From assembly GCA_014655195.1 (NCBI GenBank), contig BNBH01000011.1, positions 1 through 64,000 of the forward strand: DNA of 64,000 nucleotides, given 5' to 3'. Of the stretch, positions 52,255 through 62,991 are shown one piece after another; the first letter of the stretch is position 1, and every line of letters begins with the position of its first letter. A program made the position numbers and the translations under genes. This DNA comes from Streptomyces cellulosae. Lineage in GTDB: Bacteria; Actinomycetota; Actinomycetes; Streptomycetales; Streptomycetaceae. The notes under the pieces were generated by a model. The model ran no database searches. It was not told the DNA's origin and saw nothing but the letters and a program-made list of their open reading frames with translations.

Positions 52255-53446
52255 GGGCGCCACCCGCCGGGCGCACGGCGTCCGCCATGCGCCGCACCGC
52301 CTCGGTGAGCACCTCGGGCGAGGTGGCGAGGTTCAGCCGGGCGTGGCCCGCGCCGCCCGTGCCGAAGGGCAGGCCGCCGGTGAGCGCCACCCGGCCGTGG
52401 TCGAGGAACACCTGGGCGGGGTCGTCGCCCAGGCCGAGGTCGCGGCAGTCCAGCCAGGCGAGGTAGGTGGCGTCGCCGGGGCGGTACCGGACGGCGGGCA
52501 GGTGCTCGGCGAGGAGGTCGGTGAGCAGTCGGCGGTTGGCGTCGAGGCCGTCGAGCAGGGCGTCCAGCCAGCCGGTGGCGTCGCGCAGGGCGGCGGTGTG
52601 GGCGAGGATGCCGACGTGGCTCGGGCCGTGGCCGACCACCTCCGGCATCCGGGCCAGGTCGTCGCCCGCGCCGGGCCCGGCGACCGCGAGGGCCGCCTTG
52701 AGACCGGCCAGGTTCCACGCCTTGGACGCCGACATCAGCGACAGCCCGCGCTCGCCGCCGGGCACGCTCAGGTACGGCACGAAGCGCGCACCCTCGAAGA
52801 CCAGGGGCGCGTGGATCTCGTCGGCGACGACCCGTACGCCGTGCCGCTCGGCGAGCGCGGCCACCGCGGTCAGCTCCTCGGCGGTGTGGACGGTGCCGGT
52901 GGGGTTGTGCGGGCTGCACAGCAGGTACGCGGCCCGGCCCCCGGCCTCGGTCGCACCGCGGAAGGCGCGCTCCAGGACGTCCAGGTCGAGCCGTCCGTCG
53001 TCGCCGAGCGGCGCCTCGACGATGCGGCGGTCCGTGTGGCGTACGAAGTCGTGGAAGGGCGGGTAGACCGGCGGGTTCACCACGACCGGGTCGCCCGGTC
53101 CGGTGACCAGCCGGAGCATCTCGACCACGCCCAGCATCACGTCCGGCACGATCGCGGTGCGCTCCACGGCGAGCCCGGACCAGCCCCACCGCTTGTCGGC
53201 GAAGGCGGCCAGCGCCTCGGCGTAGGCGGTCCCGGCGGGATACCCGGTGTCGCCGGACTCCATCGCCTCGGTGACCGCCCGCACGACCGGCGCGGGCGGC
53301 GCCACGTCCATCTCCGCCACCCACACCGGGAGGACGTCCTCCGGGTAGGTCCGCCATTTCATGCTGGTGCGGCGGCGCAACTGGTCGAGGGAAAAGGCCT
53401 TGAGGGGATTCGGTTCACCGGACGTATCGTGCGGGATCCTGGTCAT
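52247..53446 (-). CDS. MalY/PatB-family PLP-dependent aminotransferase / C-S lyase
   Basis: This 399-residue fold-type I PLP enzyme has [53 protein letters not shown] and the PLP lysine [12 protein letters not shown]. The family cleaves cystathionine and related C-S bonds, or transaminates. ATG 53446 lacks a ribosome binding site. TATCGT lies seven bases upstream on this strand, so the transcript is probably leaderless. Its start is 24 bases from that of the divergent gene at 53471. Confidence 0.9.
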   Translation of the reverse strand: MTRIPHDTSGEPNPLKAFSLDQLRRRTSMKWRTYPEDVLPVWVAEMDVAPPAPVVRAVTEAMESGDTGYPAGTAYAEALAAFADKRWGWSGLAVERTAIVPDVMLGVVEMLRLVTGPGDPVVVNPPVYPPFHDFVRHTDRRIVEAPLGDDGRLDLDVLERAFRGATEAGGRAAYLLCSPHNPTGTVHTAEELTAVAALAERHGVRVVADEIHAPLVFEGARFVPYLSVPGGERGLSLMSASKAWNLAGLKAALAVAGPGAGDDLARMPEVVGHGPSHVGILAHTAALRDATGWLDALLDGLDANRRLLTDLLAEHLPAVRYRPGDATYLAWLDCRDLGLGDDPAQVFLDHGRVALTGGLPFGTGGAGHARLNLATSPEVLTEAVRRMADAVRPAGGARG

Positions 53447-53470
53447 GAAGCACACGATAGGGGCCGTGGT

Positions 53471-54496
53471 GTGGACCCACATCAGGATTTCGGGGCGCCG
53501 CCCGGCGACGGCGACGGGGCGGTGCGGGAGATCGCCTGCGACGAGTCGGGGTCGGACGGCGAGAACCTGACCGGCGGGAACACCGACGTGTTCGCGCACG
53601 CCGGTGTCCACGTCCCCGCGGCGGACGCGGCCCGCGCGCTGGAAGAGATCCGCGACCGGATCCGCTCCCCCGCCACCGAGTACAAGGCGACCCATCTGCT
53701 GCGCGAGAAGCACCGGGCGGTGCTGGAGTGGTTCCTCGCGCCCGGCGGGCCGCTGCACGGCGCCGCGCGGGTGCACCTCACCGAGAAGTCGTTCTTCGTG
53801 GTGGACCGGCTGGCCGGCGTGCTGCTCGACGACCCGGGCGCGGCGGAGCTGTACCGGGCGGTACGGGAGGTGCTGGGAGCGGAGGACCGGCAGCGGTTCC
53901 TGTCCAGGGCGAACCAGCTGCTGCGCACCCGTAACGGGGCGGAGCCGGGGTCCTCCGTGCCGTGGTTCTTCGAGACCCTGGACGGGCTGCGCCGGGCGCA
54001 CTCCGGTACGGACGCGGGTCCGGCGCTGGAGCGGCTGGCGGAGGGGCGCGGGCGGGCCGAGGCGTACCGGGCGGGGCTGCTCGACGGCCCGGCGGTGCGT
54101 ATCCCGGTCCTCAACCCGCTGCTCCCGGCGATCGTCGCCACGGCCGCGTACTGGAGCGGGCCGGAACGGCGGCCGGTGCGGCTGGTGCACGACCGGCAGA
54201 ACCTGCTGACGCCGGAGCGCGTCGCGTGGATCGAGGAGACCGCACGGCGGTCCGGTGTCGCCCTCGCGGAGCTGCGCCTGGTCGTCGCGCGGGACGATCC
54301 GCGGGTGCAGCTGGCGGACTTCCTCGCCGGGATCGCCCGCAAGGCGGCCGGCGACGCCCTGCGCGGCGACGGCGACCCGGACCTCACGGCGCTGCTGCGT
54401 CCCTACGTCGACCCGGCGTCGGTGTGGGGCGACGGCCGAACGGCGGCCACGCTGGGCCTGTCGGTGACCCACTCCTCGGTGCGGGAGGGCGGCTGA
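53471..54496 (+). CDS. DUF3800-like hypothetical protein, 341 residues
   Basis: The protein begins with an acidic [23 protein letters not shown] block like the DES(G) motif of DUF3800 proteins, which have an RNase H-like fold. Later it has [25 protein letters not shown] and [22 protein letters not shown], where 'LADFLAG' matches DUF3800 C-terminal motifs. DUF3800 is often linked to mobile DNA or phage, but none is visible here. GTG 53471 has no ribosome binding site; TAGGGG lies seven bases upstream, so it may be leaderless. Confidence 0.65.
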   Translation: MDPHQDFGAPPGDGDGAVREIACDESGSDGENLTGGNTDVFAHAGVHVPAADAARALEEIRDRIRSPATEYKATHLLREKHRAVLEWFLAPGGPLHGAARVHLTEKSFFVVDRLAGVLLDDPGAAELYRAVREVLGAEDRQRFLSRANQLLRTRNGAEPGSSVPWFFETLDGLRRAHSGTDAGPALERLAEGRGRAEAYRAGLLDGPAVRIPVLNPLLPAIVATAAYWSGPERRPVRLVHDRQNLLTPERVAWIEETARRSGVALAELRLVVARDDPRVQLADFLAGIARKAAGDALRGDGDPDLTALLRPYVDPASVWGDGRTAATLGLSVTHSSVREGG

Positions 54497-54619
54497 GGCG
54501 GACCCGGTCCCGCCCGCGGTGAACACGGCGGGCTCCGGAGCCGTATGGACGAGGGGCGCTCTGCTCGAGGGAGGCCCCCGCGGTGCGCGCACCGCGCTGT
54601 CGAGGTTCTGGAGCCATGC

Positions 54620-56002
54620 ATGAGGCACGCACGACGACGGGTGGTCCGGCGAGTGACACGGCTGGCGGCTGTCGGCGGACTCCTGCTGGGCGGCACGATG
54701 GTCACGCACGCCGTGGCGAGTGAGCCCGGCACGCCCGACGCCGTCCCGTTCTCCACCGCCTCCCCCGCGGACGCGGACACGGCCGGTCCGGGCGCGGGCC
54801 TGGTCCAGCGGCTCGGCACGTCCCGCACGGCGGGCAGCTGGGTCGGCGAGGACGGCAGGACGGTCGTCGCGGTCACCGACGAGGAGGCGGCGGCCGAGGT
54901 GCGGGCGGCGGGCGCCGAGCCGAAGATGGTGCGGCACAGCATGGACGACTTCGACTCCGCGACCAAGACGCTGAGTTCGGCGCCGCGGGTGCCCGGAACG
55001 GCCTGGATGAAGGACTACCGGTCGAACCAGGTGGTGGTGCGCGGCGACAGCACGGTGTCCGGGGACGACTGGTCGTCGCTCACCGAAGTGGCCGACGGGA
55101 TCGGAGACTTCGTCCGCATGGAGCGGGTCGAGGGCACCTTCACCACCCGGCTGGCCGGCGGGCTGCCGGTGCTGTCGACGGCGGGCCGCTGCTCGGCCGG
55201 GTTCAACGTCACCGACGGGCGGCGGGAGTTCATCCTCACCGCCGGGCACTGCGGTCCGCAGGGGTCGGTGTGGTTCTCCGACGACGGGGGCCGGCGGAAG
55301 GTCGGCACCACCGTCGGCGGCAGCTTCCCCGGCGACGACTACTCGCTGATCGCGTACGACGGCGGCAAGGCGGGTGAGAACGCCGGGGTGGTCGCGGTGG
55401 GCGGCGGCAAGGGCGTGCGGATCACCGGCGTGGCCGAACCGACCGTGGGGCAGCGAATCTTCCGCAGCGGAAGCACCAGCGGGCTGCGCGACGGGGAGGT
55501 GACCGCGCTCGACGTGACGGTCAACTACCCGGAGGGCACCGTGGGCGGGCTCATCGAGTCGGACGTGTGCGCGGAGCCCGGGGACAGCGGCGGGCCGATG
55601 TTCTCCGAGGGGATCGCGCTGGGCGTCACCTCGGGCGGCAGCGGGGACTGCCGGTCGGGCGGCATCACGTACTTCCAGCCGGTGACGAAGGCGCTGGCGG
55701 ACCTGGGCCTGAAGCTGATCGTGGCGCCCGAGGCCGACGGCGGCGGGAATCCCTCCCCCGCGCCGTCGCAGGCGCAGGGCGTGGCGGCGCCGGACGCGGC
55801 CACGCCGGGGTCGTCGACGTCGGTGCGGGGCATCCTTCCGGACCCGTCGACGCTGGTGTCGCGGCTGGCCGACCCGCGGAACGTGGGTCCGGGGCTGCTG
55901 GTGATCGGCGGGAGCCTGGTGGCGCTGGTGGCGTCGCGGTGGATCAGGACCGAGCAGGACCGCAAGGCGTACCGGAGGCAGTACTCGGCGACGTGGGGGT
56001 GA
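54620..56002 (+). CDS. Membrane-anchored S1 family serine protease
   Basis: This 460-residue protein has a signal peptide (about 1-33), a pro-region (about 70-185) and a chymotrypsin-like S1 domain (about 190-365). The triad His210 lies in ILTAGHC, Asp240 in DDYSLI and Ser323 in GDSGGP. A cysteine pair brackets the active site. A Pro/Ala linker follows, then a C-terminal membrane helix (about 425-445: [21 protein letters not shown]) with a basic cytoplasmic tail. ATG 54620 follows GGAG by six bases. It is an anchored relative of streptogrisins. Confidence 0.92.
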   Translation: MRHARRRVVRRVTRLAAVGGLLLGGTMVTHAVASEPGTPDAVPFSTASPADADTAGPGAGLVQRLGTSRTAGSWVGEDGRTVVAVTDEEAAAEVRAAGAEPKMVRHSMDDFDSATKTLSSAPRVPGTAWMKDYRSNQVVVRGDSTVSGDDWSSLTEVADGIGDFVRMERVEGTFTTRLAGGLPVLSTAGRCSAGFNVTDGRREFILTAGHCGPQGSVWFSDDGGRRKVGTTVGGSFPGDDYSLIAYDGGKAGENAGVVAVGGGKGVRITGVAEPTVGQRIFRSGSTSGLRDGEVTALDVTVNYPEGTVGGLIESDVCAEPGDSGGPMFSEGIALGVTSGGSGDCRSGGITYFQPVTKALADLGLKLIVAPEADGGGNPSPAPSQAQGVAAPDAATPGSSTSVRGILPDPSTLVSRLADPRNVGPGLLVIGGSLVALVASRWIRTEQDRKAYRRQYSATWG

Positions 56003-56010
56003 GGCCGGAA

Positions 56011-56036
56011 GGGCACCCGTGCGGTCACGGGTGCCC
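56011..56036. terminator. Hairpin terminator between convergent genes
   Basis: GGGCACCCGTG (56011-56021), loop CGGT and CACGGGTGCCC (56026-56036) form a perfect 11-bp stem eight bases after the protease stop and before the convergent 58-residue gene. Confidence 0.75.
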
Positions 56037-56059
56037 GGTCGTCATGCCGAAGCCGGCCG

Positions 56060-56236
56060 TCAGGCCGCCTCTGCGGCTGCCTGCGGGAGGGCCGAGGCCC
56101 ACTCCTGGACCAGGCGCTGGTACTCCTCGCGCTGTTCGACGCTGAGTGTCCCGCCCGACCGGAGCCACAGGGCCCGGATCTCCTCGTTGACCTCGGCAGC
56201 CGATCGCTCGGAGGAGGGTTCAACAGTGGTGGACAT
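56060..56236 (-). CDS. Small hypothetical protein, 58 residues
   Basis: This small helical protein reads MSTTVEPSSERSAAEVNEEIRALWLRSGGTLSVEQREEYQRLVQEWASALPQAAAEAA. It has no signal or membrane helix. ATG 56236 has no ribosome binding site, but TATGCT lies exactly seven bases upstream, matching the leaderless pattern seen at other genes here. The pattern ALWLRSGGTLSVEQREEYQRLV is reminiscent of small streptomycete regulators of unknown function. Confidence 0.7.
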   Translation of the reverse strand: MSTTVEPSSERSAAEVNEEIRALWLRSGGTLSVEQREEYQRLVQEWASALPQAAAEAA

Positions 56237-56403
56237 ACCGTGAAGCATACGTCCCGCGACGTGAAGACGCTGTGAGTAATCGCACGCCCATCGGGCAATT
56301 CGGACGTGTTGCTGATCACGTCCATCTGCCCTGCGAGGTGGGCGAGTTCACACCCTCGGGCGGGCGGGAGCGCCCGGCCCGCAGGCCGGGCGCGGGAGGG
56401 GAC

Positions 56404-57099
56404 TCAGGTGCCCGGCTTGCGGCCGTACACGTAGACGTCGTCGCCCTTCTTCAGCAGCGACCAGTACTTCTTGGCCGCGGTCGTGGTCATGTTGACGCAG
56501 CCGTGGGAGCCGGGCGGGTTCCACATGCTGACGCCGACCGAGTGGAACGCCTGGCCGCCGTCGAAGAACTGGCTGTACGGCATCGGCACGTCGTAGATGG
56601 TCGAGACGTGGTTCTTGTTCCGCCAGTACACCTTCTTCAGGCCGGTGCGGGTCTCGTAGCCGTTGCGTCCGGTGCGCACCGCGACGGGCCCGTAGACGAG
56701 CTTCTTGCCGTCCTGGATCCAGCTCAGCTGGAGGGTGAGGTTGACGCAGGCGATGCGGCCCTTGTTGGTGGGGCATTTGCCCGCCTTGTTCGGGTTCTTG
56801 CCGACGGCCCTCTGCTTGGTCATCAGGTCCATCACGCCCCAGGTCACGGGGCCGGCGTACCCGATGTTGGGCCGGATGCCGTGCTTGTTCTGGAAGGCGC
56901 GGATGGCCTTGCAGTCGGCGGCGGACTGCTTGCCGTCGACCGGGCGGCCGAGGAACTTCTCGACCTTCTTCTGGTACGGCCCCGCCGACGTGGTGCAGCT
57001 GGCCGCCTGGGCCGGCGTGGCACCGATCGCGAGCGTGAGCGGAGCCACCAGAGCGGTGACCCCCAGGGCGACGACACCCCGTTTTCTCAAGTCCCCCAT
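56404..57099 (-). CDS. Secreted L,D-transpeptidase (YkuD) with peptidoglycan-binding domain
   Basis: This 231-residue exported protein has a signal peptide MGDLRKRGVVALGVTALVAPLTLAIGATPAQA (cleavage near residue 33). The PG-binding domain is GRPVDGKQSAADCKAIRAFQNKHGIRPNIGYAGPVTW. The YkuD domain has HSVG and SHGCVNM with catalytic Cys201. It would make 3-3 crosslinks or attach molecules to peptidoglycan. ATG 57099 has GGGAGAGG upstream. Cys35 and Cys63 of the binding domain may pair. Confidence 0.93.
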   Translation of the reverse strand: MGDLRKRGVVALGVTALVAPLTLAIGATPAQAASCTTSAGPYQKKVEKFLGRPVDGKQSAADCKAIRAFQNKHGIRPNIGYAGPVTWGVMDLMTKQRAVGKNPNKAGKCPTNKGRIACVNLTLQLSWIQDGKKLVYGPVAVRTGRNGYETRTGLKKVYWRNKNHVSTIYDVPMPYSQFFDGGQAFHSVGVSMWNPPGSHGCVNMTTTAAKKYWSLLKKGDDVYVYGRKPGT

Positions 57100-57301
57100 G
57101 GTCGTTCTGCCTCTCCCGCGGGAACGTGCGCTGGACCGCGCACTCTGCCAGGTAGACGGCGGACGGGGGAAATCGGTTGTACGCGCGACCGGACCGTTGT
57201 GTCCGGCACGGCGGGCACGTCGGTATGAGTCGTGTCACGCGGAAGCACGCGGGGCGTGGGGCCGGTCACCGTCCGGCCGGGGCGCGGGGCGCGGGGCCCG
57301 G

Positions 57302-58099
57302 TCATCGCGCCGTGTGGTCCATGACCCGGTGGAAAGCCGGGTTGACGGCCGTGATGCCGCCGTCGACGGCGAGGGTGGTGCCGGTGATCCAGGCCGCGTC
57401 ACGGGAGGCGAGGAATGTCACGGCCGCCGCGATGTCCTCCGGCTCGCCGACCCGGCGCAGCGGGTAGACCTCGGAGACCGCCGCCAGGTCGTCGTCCCGG
57501 CCGTCCCAGGCGCGGGTGCGGACCGTGCCCGGCGCGACGAGGTTGACCCGGACGCCCCGGGGTCCCGCGTGGCCGGCGAGGGTGCGGGTGAGGGAGATCA
57601 GGCCGGCCTTGGCGGCGCTGTAGGCGTGGTTGCCGAAGTCCTGGAGCCCGTTGACCGAGCCGACGGTGACGATCGCGCCCCGCCCTGACGCCTCCAGGTG
57701 CGGCAGGGCGGCGCGGCAGCAGCGGTAGGCGCCGGTGAGGGTGACGTCCAGGTCCGCCGCCCACTCCTCCTCCGGCTCGTCCTCGAAGCGGGGCGCGTCG
57801 GGGGTGCAGTGGGCGGCGTTGTTCACCAGGACGTCGAGCGAGCCGAAGCCGCGTACGGCACGGTCCACCGCCGCGTCGACGGACGCCCGGTCCCGCACGT
57901 CGCAGGCGACGGCCTCCACCGTGAGTCCGCGGTCGCGCAGCGCCGCCGCCGTGTGCTCCCCCGCCTCCGGGTCGGCGTCGGCGATCAGGACGCGCGCGCC
58001 CTCCTCGGCGAACCGTGTCGCGGTGGCGGCGCCGATGCCGCGCGCCGCCCCGGTGATGAGAACCCCGTACCCAGCGAAGCGCCCTGTGTCCGTCGTCAT
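57302..58099 (-). CDS. Short-chain dehydrogenase/reductase
   Basis: This 265-residue SDR has GVLITGAARGIGAATA (NAD-binding TGxxxGIG), VNNAAH (NNAG), catalytic Ser in VGSVNGLQDFG, YSAAK (Tyr-x-x-x-Lys) and APGTVRT. It probably oxidises a sugar or alcohol, unspecified. There is no ribosome binding site; TACCGT lies seven bases before ATG 58099, so a leaderless transcript is likely. It follows the second SDR gene on the same strand. Confidence 0.92.
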   Translation of the reverse strand: MTTDTGRFAGYGVLITGAARGIGAATATRFAEEGARVLIADADPEAGEHTAAALRDRGLTVEAVACDVRDRASVDAAVDRAVRGFGSLDVLVNNAAHCTPDAPRFEDEPEEEWAADLDVTLTGAYRCCRAALPHLEASGRGAIVTVGSVNGLQDFGNHAYSAAKAGLISLTRTLAGHAGPRGVRVNLVAPGTVRTRAWDGRDDDLAAVSEVYPLRRVGEPEDIAAAVTFLASRDAAWITGTTLAVDGGITAVNPAFHRVMDHTAR

Positions 58100-58163
58100 G
58101 GGGGGGACGGTAGCGGCTCGGACGATCACCGCGCCCGGCATTTCCGCCTTGCGTCCGGACGGG

Positions 58164-59078
58164 TCAGCGGTAGCCGGTGACGTCGGCCGGGCGGCCGGGG
58201 TCCTGCACCTCGACGAGGTAGCGCCAGGCGTCGGGGCGGCTGCCGTCGAGGTCGGTGAAGCCGTACTCCTGGGCGAGTCCCCCGCTGGACAGGGACGCTC
58301 CGTTGAAGCGGGCCACGTCGGGGTCGGCGGCCAGCGCGGCGACGGCGCGGCCCACGTAGCGCGGGGTCTCGGAGATGGCGAAGTGCGGCACCTTCTCCAG
58401 CGCGTCACGCCAGTTGTCCTCCCGCACCCCGAAGTGGTCGAGCATGATCTCCGAGCGCAGCCAGCCGGGGGTGAGCGCGACGGCGGTGGCGCCGCGCGGG
58501 CCGAGTTCGTGGCCGAGGGCGAACGCCATGCGCAGCACGGAGGACTTGGCGAGGTCGTAGAAGAAGGACACCCGGTAGTGGTCGCGGTTGTAGTCCGCCG
58601 TGCCGTCGGTCATCTCGACGACGAGTCCGCCGGGCTGGCGCAGCAGCAGCGGCAGGGCGTGGTGGCTGGTGATCGCGTGGGTCTCCACCGCGAGGCGCAG
58701 CAGGCGCAGTCCCTTGTCGAGGTCGTGCTCCCAGACGGGCGCTTCCCAGTCGAAGAGGGTCTCGCCGCCCCAGATGTCGTTGACGAGGACGTCGAGGCGG
58801 CCCTGTTCGGCGGCGATCCGGTCGACGAGGGTCTTCACCTGCGCCGGGTCCAGGTGGTCGGTGGGCACGGCGATGCCCCGGCCGCCCGCCTCGGTGACCA
58901 GGTCGGCGGTGTCCTCGATGGTCTCGGGCCGGTCGTACTCGGAGCGGCGGGCGCGGGTGGTGCGGCCGGTCACGTACACCGTGGCGCCCGCCGCGCCGAG
59001 TTCCACGGCGATTCCGCGTCCCGCTCCCCGGGTCGCCCCGGCCACCAGTGCGACCTTGTCCCGCAACGGCTGTGTCAT
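58164..59078 (-). CDS. SDR-family oxidoreductase, 304 residues
   Basis: This SDR of the 'SDR family oxidoreductase' group (about 300 residues) begins KVALVAGATRGAGRGIAVELGAAGATVYVTGR, with VNDIWGGETLFDW in place of the classical NNAG, YRVSFFYDLAKSSVLRMA (Tyr/Lys) and ALTPGWLRSEIML. It lacks the classical Ser at the normal place, so the substrate class may differ. ATG 59078 follows GGGAGG. Confidence 0.9.
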   Translation of the reverse strand: MTQPLRDKVALVAGATRGAGRGIAVELGAAGATVYVTGRTTRARRSEYDRPETIEDTADLVTEAGGRGIAVPTDHLDPAQVKTLVDRIAAEQGRLDVLVNDIWGGETLFDWEAPVWEHDLDKGLRLLRLAVETHAITSHHALPLLLRQPGGLVVEMTDGTADYNRDHYRVSFFYDLAKSSVLRMAFALGHELGPRGATAVALTPGWLRSEIMLDHFGVREDNWRDALEKVPHFAISETPRYVGRAVAALAADPDVARFNGASLSSGGLAQEYGFTDLDGSRPDAWRYLVEVQDPGRPADVTGYR

Positions 59079-59172
59079 GCATGGCCTCCCGTGCCTCGGT
59101 CCGTCGTACGTCGACGAGCCTGGCGGGTAAGCCGGACATCCTCTGTCGCCTTTTCCGCGGTTCCGGCCGTGG

Positions 59173-59204
59173 GGTCACCCGGACGCGGGAACGTCCGGGT
59201 GACC
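59173..59204 (-). terminator. Hairpin terminator after the mscR/MBL operon
   Basis: GGTCACCCGGACG (59173-59185), loop CGGGAA and CGTCCGGGTGACC (59192-59204) form a perfect 13-bp stem. It lies eight bases after the MBL-fold gene in its direction of transcription. Confidence 0.8.
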
Positions 59205-59212
59205 GGGGCGGC

Positions 59213-59842
59213 TCAGTGGCCGCGGGCGATCCATTCGTCCAGGTGCGGGGCCTCGGCGCCGATGGTGGTCGGGTCGCCGTGGCCGGTGAGCACCTTCGTC
59301 TCGGGCGGCAGGGTGAGCAGCCGGTCCCGGATGGAGTCGATGATCGTCGGGAAGTGCGAGAAGGAGCGTCCGGTGGCGCCGGGGCCGCCCTGGAAGAGGG
59401 TGTCGCCCGTGAACACCGTGCCCAGGCCGGGGTCGTGGAGGCAGACCGCGCCCGGGGCGTGGCCGGGGGTGTGCAGCACGGTGAGGTCGGCGCCGCCGGC
59501 CTCGATGACCAGCCCGTCGGCCAGCCAGGCGTCGGGGTCGCGCTCCGGGTGGGTCTGCTTCCACAGCGGGAGGTCGTCGGGGTGCAGCCAGATCGTGGCG
59601 CCGGTGCGCTCGGCGAGGGCGGGGGCGGCGTCGATGTGGTCGTTGTGGGCGTGGGTGCACACGATGGCGGTCAGGCGTCGGTCGCCCACCGCCTCTGCGA
59701 TGGCGTCGGCGTCGTGGGCCGCGTCGATGACGACGGCCTCGTGGTCGTCGCCGACGATCCACACGTTGTTGTCGACGTCCCAGGTGCCGCCGTCGAGGCT
59801 GAACTGGCCGGAGGTGACGAGGCGTTCGATGCGGGCGGTCAT
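59213..59842 (-). CDS. MBL-fold metallo-hydrolase partner of mycothiol formaldehyde dehydrogenase
   Basis: This 209-residue metallo-beta-lactamase-fold protein has VCTHAHNDHID (HxHxDH), HTPGHAPGAVCL, FTGDTLFQGG and a final TGHG. It probably hydrolyses a mycothiol thioester, the role of the neighbouring glyoxalase II-like protein in actinobacteria. Its ATG overlaps the mscR stop codon as TGATG, so the two are translationally coupled. A 13-bp hairpin follows. Confidence 0.92.
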   Translation of the reverse strand: MTARIERLVTSGQFSLDGGTWDVDNNVWIVGDDHEAVVIDAAHDADAIAEAVGDRRLTAIVCTHAHNDHIDAAPALAERTGATIWLHPDDLPLWKQTHPERDPDAWLADGLVIEAGGADLTVLHTPGHAPGAVCLHDPGLGTVFTGDTLFQGGPGATGRSFSHFPTIIDSIRDRLLTLPPETKVLTGHGDPTTIGAEAPHLDEWIARGH

Positions 59843-60927
59843 CACAGCACCACCACCGAGCGCAGCACGTCGCCGCGGTGCATCCGCTCGAACGCCTTCT
59901 CCACCTCGTCCAGGGCGATGGTCTCGGTGACGAACGCGCCGAGGTCCAGGCGGCCCTGGAGGTGCAGGTCGATCAGCATCGGGAAGTCGCGGGACGGCAG
60001 ACAGTCGCCGTACCAGGAGGACTTGAGGGCGCCGCCGCGGCCGAAGACGTCGAGCAGCGGCAGTTCGATCTTCATGTCCGGGGTGGGCACGCCGACCAGG
60101 ACGACCGTGCCGGCCAGGTCGCGGGCGTAGAACGCCTGCTTGTAGGTCTCGGGGCGGCCGACGGCCTCGATGACGACGTCGGCGCCGAAGCCGCCGGTGA
60201 GGTCGCGGATCGCCTCGACTGGGTCCGTCGTACGGGAGTTGACGGTGTGGGTGGCGCCCATGGAGCGGGCGGTCTCCAGCTTGCGGTCGTCGATGTCCAC
60301 GGCGATGATCTTCGCCGCGCCGGCCAGCCGGGAGCCGGCGATCGCCGCGTCGCCGACGCCGCCGCAGCCGATGACGGCGACCGAGTCGCCGCGGCCCACG
60401 TTGCCGGTGTTGATCGCGGCGCCGATGCCGGCCATCACACCGCAGCCGAGCAGTCCGGCGACCTCCGGCGCCACGGCCGGGTCGACCTTGGTGCACTGTC
60501 CGGCGGCGACCAGGGTCTTCTCGGCGAAGGCTCCGATGCCGAGCGCCGGGGAGAGCTCCGTACCGTCGGTCAGGGTCATCTTCTGCGTCGCGTTGTGCGT
60601 GTCGAAGCAGTACCAGGGGCGTCCGCGCAGACAGGCGCGGCAATGGCCGCACACGGCACGCCAGTTGAGGATCACGAAGTCCCCGGGCTGCACGTCGGTG
60701 ACGTCGTCGCCCACCGACTCGACGACGCCCGCGGCCTCGTGGCCGAGGAGGAAGGGGAAGTCGTCGTTGATGCCGCCCTGTTTGTAGTGCAGGTCCGTGT
60801 GGCACACCCCGCAGGCCTGGACGCGTACGACCGCCTCGCCGGGTCCCGGATCGGGTACGACGATCGTCTCGATCCGTACCGGCTCGTCCTTGCCGGGTGC
60901 GATCACGCCGCGTACTTCCTGCGCCAT
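59842..60927 (-). CDS. mscR: S-(hydroxymethyl)mycothiol dehydrogenase
   Basis: This 361-residue zinc alcohol dehydrogenase has catalytic zinc ligands Cys39 in QACGVCHTD and His in LLGHEAAG. The structural-zinc site is [15 protein letters not shown], and the NAD motif is [14 protein letters not shown]. The length and overall sequence match the mycothiol-dependent formaldehyde dehydrogenase (361 residues in mycobacteria), and the MBL partner gene follows. ATG 60927 has AAGGAG eight bases upstream. Confidence 0.93.
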   Translation of the reverse strand: MAQEVRGVIAPGKDEPVRIETIVVPDPGPGEAVVRVQACGVCHTDLHYKQGGINDDFPFLLGHEAAGVVESVGDDVTDVQPGDFVILNWRAVCGHCRACLRGRPWYCFDTHNATQKMTLTDGTELSPALGIGAFAEKTLVAAGQCTKVDPAVAPEVAGLLGCGVMAGIGAAINTGNVGRGDSVAVIGCGGVGDAAIAGSRLAGAAKIIAVDIDDRKLETARSMGATHTVNSRTTDPVEAIRDLTGGFGADVVIEAVGRPETYKQAFYARDLAGTVVLVGVPTPDMKIELPLLDVFGRGGALKSSWYGDCLPSRDFPMLIDLHLQGRLDLGAFVTETIALDEVEKAFERMHRGDVLRSVVVL

Positions 60928-61065
60928 GCTGCTGACTCCTTCGTCTGTCCGTCTTCCCCGTCGTCTCCCGACCCTACGCGGGAATGATCGGCTCCGCCGC
61001 CCACCGTGCGGTGCGTCCGCCCGGGCGACGTAGCCTGAACATCCGTCCGACGCCGAGGGGGGCAT

Positions 61066-62820
61066 GTGAGCATCGCCGGGGATCCGTCCGGCCCGCCGGC
61101 CTGGCGGCTGCTGCTGTCGTACGTCCGGCCGCACCGCTGGGGGCTGCTGGGCGGCGCCCTGCTGTCGCTGGTGACCGGCGCGACGGGGCTTGCGCTGCCG
61201 CTGGTGGCGCGGGAGCTGATCGACGACCTGGCGCACGACCGGGCGGTGACCTGGGCGCTGTTGCTGATGTCGGCGCTGGTGATCGGAAACACGGTGCTGG
61301 GCGCGGTGGGTTCGTACGTGCTGCGGCGCGCGGCGGAGTCGGTGGTGCTGGGGGCGCGGCGCACGCTGTCGTCGTATCTGCTGCGGCTGCGGATCGCGGC
61401 CGTGGACCGGACCGAGCCGGGTGATCTGATGGCCCGGATCACCTCCGACACCACGCTGCTGCGGGAGGTGACCACCGACTCGCTGATCGGGCTGGGCACG
61501 GGCGGGCTCACACTGCTCGCCACGGTGGCGCTGATGGGCTGGGTGGAGCCGGTGCTGCTCGCGGTCACGCTGGGCGTGCTCGCGGTGGCGGGGACGCTGC
61601 TCGGGGTGGTCGTGCCGCGGATCCGGCGGGCGTCGAAGCGGGCGCAGGAGGCGGTGGGCGTGATGGGGGCGTCGCTGGAGCGGGTGCTGGGCGCGCTGCG
61701 CACCGTGAAGGCGTCCGGCGCCGAGCCCCGGGAGGAGCGGACGCTGCACGACGCGGCGCGCGAGTCGTGGCGGATGAGCGTGCGGGCCGCCAAGTGGTCG
61801 GCCGCGGCGGGCAACACGGCGGGGCTCGCCATGCAGCTCGCGTTCATCACGGTGCTGGCGGTGGGCGGGGCGCGGGTGGCGACCGGGGCCATCGACATCG
61901 GGACACTGGTGGCGTTCCTGCTGTTCGTGTTCTATCTGATGGCGCCGATCTCGCAGGTCGTGGGCGCCGTCACGCAGTACCAGGCGGGCAGTGCCGCGCT
62001 CGCCCGCATCCAGGAGGCGCTGCGGCTCCCCGCCGAACCGGCCGCGCCGCCCGCCGCGTTGCCCTCCCCCGGCGCCGCGCCGGCGGCCGTCGCCTTCGAG
62101 GACGTGCGGTTCCGCTACGCCGAGGATCTGCCGTACGTCCACCACGGGGTGACCTTCTCCGTGCCTCCGCAGGGCCTGACGGCGTTCGTCGGCCCGTCCG
62201 GCGCGGGCAAGACGACGGTGTTCTCCCTCATCGAGCGGTTCTACGACCCCGAGTCCGGCGTGATCACGGTGGACGGCCGCGACGTCGCGGACTGGGCCCT
62301 GCCGGAGCTGCGGGCGGCGATCGGGTACGTCGAGCAGGACGCGCCCGTGCTGTCGGGTTCCCTGCGCGACAACCTGCTGCTGGGCAACCCGGACGCGGAC
62401 GAGGACGCGCTGACGCGGGTGCTGAAGACCACGCGGCTCGACGGGCTGGTCGCCCGCCTCCCCCAGGGGCTCGACACCCTCGTCGGCCACCGCGGCACCA
62501 GGCTGTCCGGCGGCGAACGCCAGCGGGTCGCCATCGCCCGCGCCCTGCTCCGCCGCCCCCGCCTGCTCCTCCTCGACGAGGCGACGTCCCAGCTGGACGC
62601 GGTGAACGAGGCGGCCCTGCGCGACACGGTCGCGGACGTCGCCCGCACGACGACGGTCCTGGTGGTCGCCCACCGCCTCTCCACGGTGACGGCGGCGGAC
62701 CGCATCGTGGTGATGGACGCGGGCCGCGTCCGCGCGGTCGGCACCCACAGGGAACTGGTCATGTCGGACCCGCTGTACGGGGAGCTGGCGGCCACGCAGT
62801 TCTTGGCCACGGCGGGCTGA
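61066..62820 (+). CDS. ABC transporter half-molecule (permease + ATPase), daunorubicin/multidrug type
   Basis: This 584-residue ABCB-like transporter has a six-helix membrane domain (about 12-300). The ATP-binding domain has Walker [10 protein letters not shown] at 376-384, signature LSGGERQR, Walker [10 protein letters not shown] and H-loop VAHRLST. GTG 61066 follows GAGGGGGG closely. It is divergent from mscR with 138 bases between. The substrate is unknown; the arrangement is a drug- or lipid-export homodimer. Confidence 0.9.
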   Translation: MSIAGDPSGPPAWRLLLSYVRPHRWGLLGGALLSLVTGATGLALPLVARELIDDLAHDRAVTWALLLMSALVIGNTVLGAVGSYVLRRAAESVVLGARRTLSSYLLRLRIAAVDRTEPGDLMARITSDTTLLREVTTDSLIGLGTGGLTLLATVALMGWVEPVLLAVTLGVLAVAGTLLGVVVPRIRRASKRAQEAVGVMGASLERVLGALRTVKASGAEPREERTLHDAARESWRMSVRAAKWSAAAGNTAGLAMQLAFITVLAVGGARVATGAIDIGTLVAFLLFVFYLMAPISQVVGAVTQYQAGSAALARIQEALRLPAEPAAPPAALPSPGAAPAAVAFEDVRFRYAEDLPYVHHGVTFSVPPQGLTAFVGPSGAGKTTVFSLIERFYDPESGVITVDGRDVADWALPELRAAIGYVEQDAPVLSGSLRDNLLLGNPDADEDALTRVLKTTRLDGLVARLPQGLDTLVGHRGTRLSGGERQRVAIARALLRRPRLLLLDEATSQLDAVNEAALRDTVADVARTTTVLVVAHRLSTVTAADRIVVMDAGRVRAVGTHRELVMSDPLYGELAATQFLATAG

Positions 62821-62991
62821 AGAGGGAAACCGCACCTGGGCGCCCGGCACCGGAGGGGGTGCGGCCACCCGTCCCCCACCCCCCGCCGGCCAGGCGTCGC
62901 GCTTGCCCCGGCCCGTCCCGGGGAGGACGCTCGTAGGTGAGGCCTACGTGGCCTGATTCCGGGCCCGGGACCTCCGAGGAGGTGGGTCATC

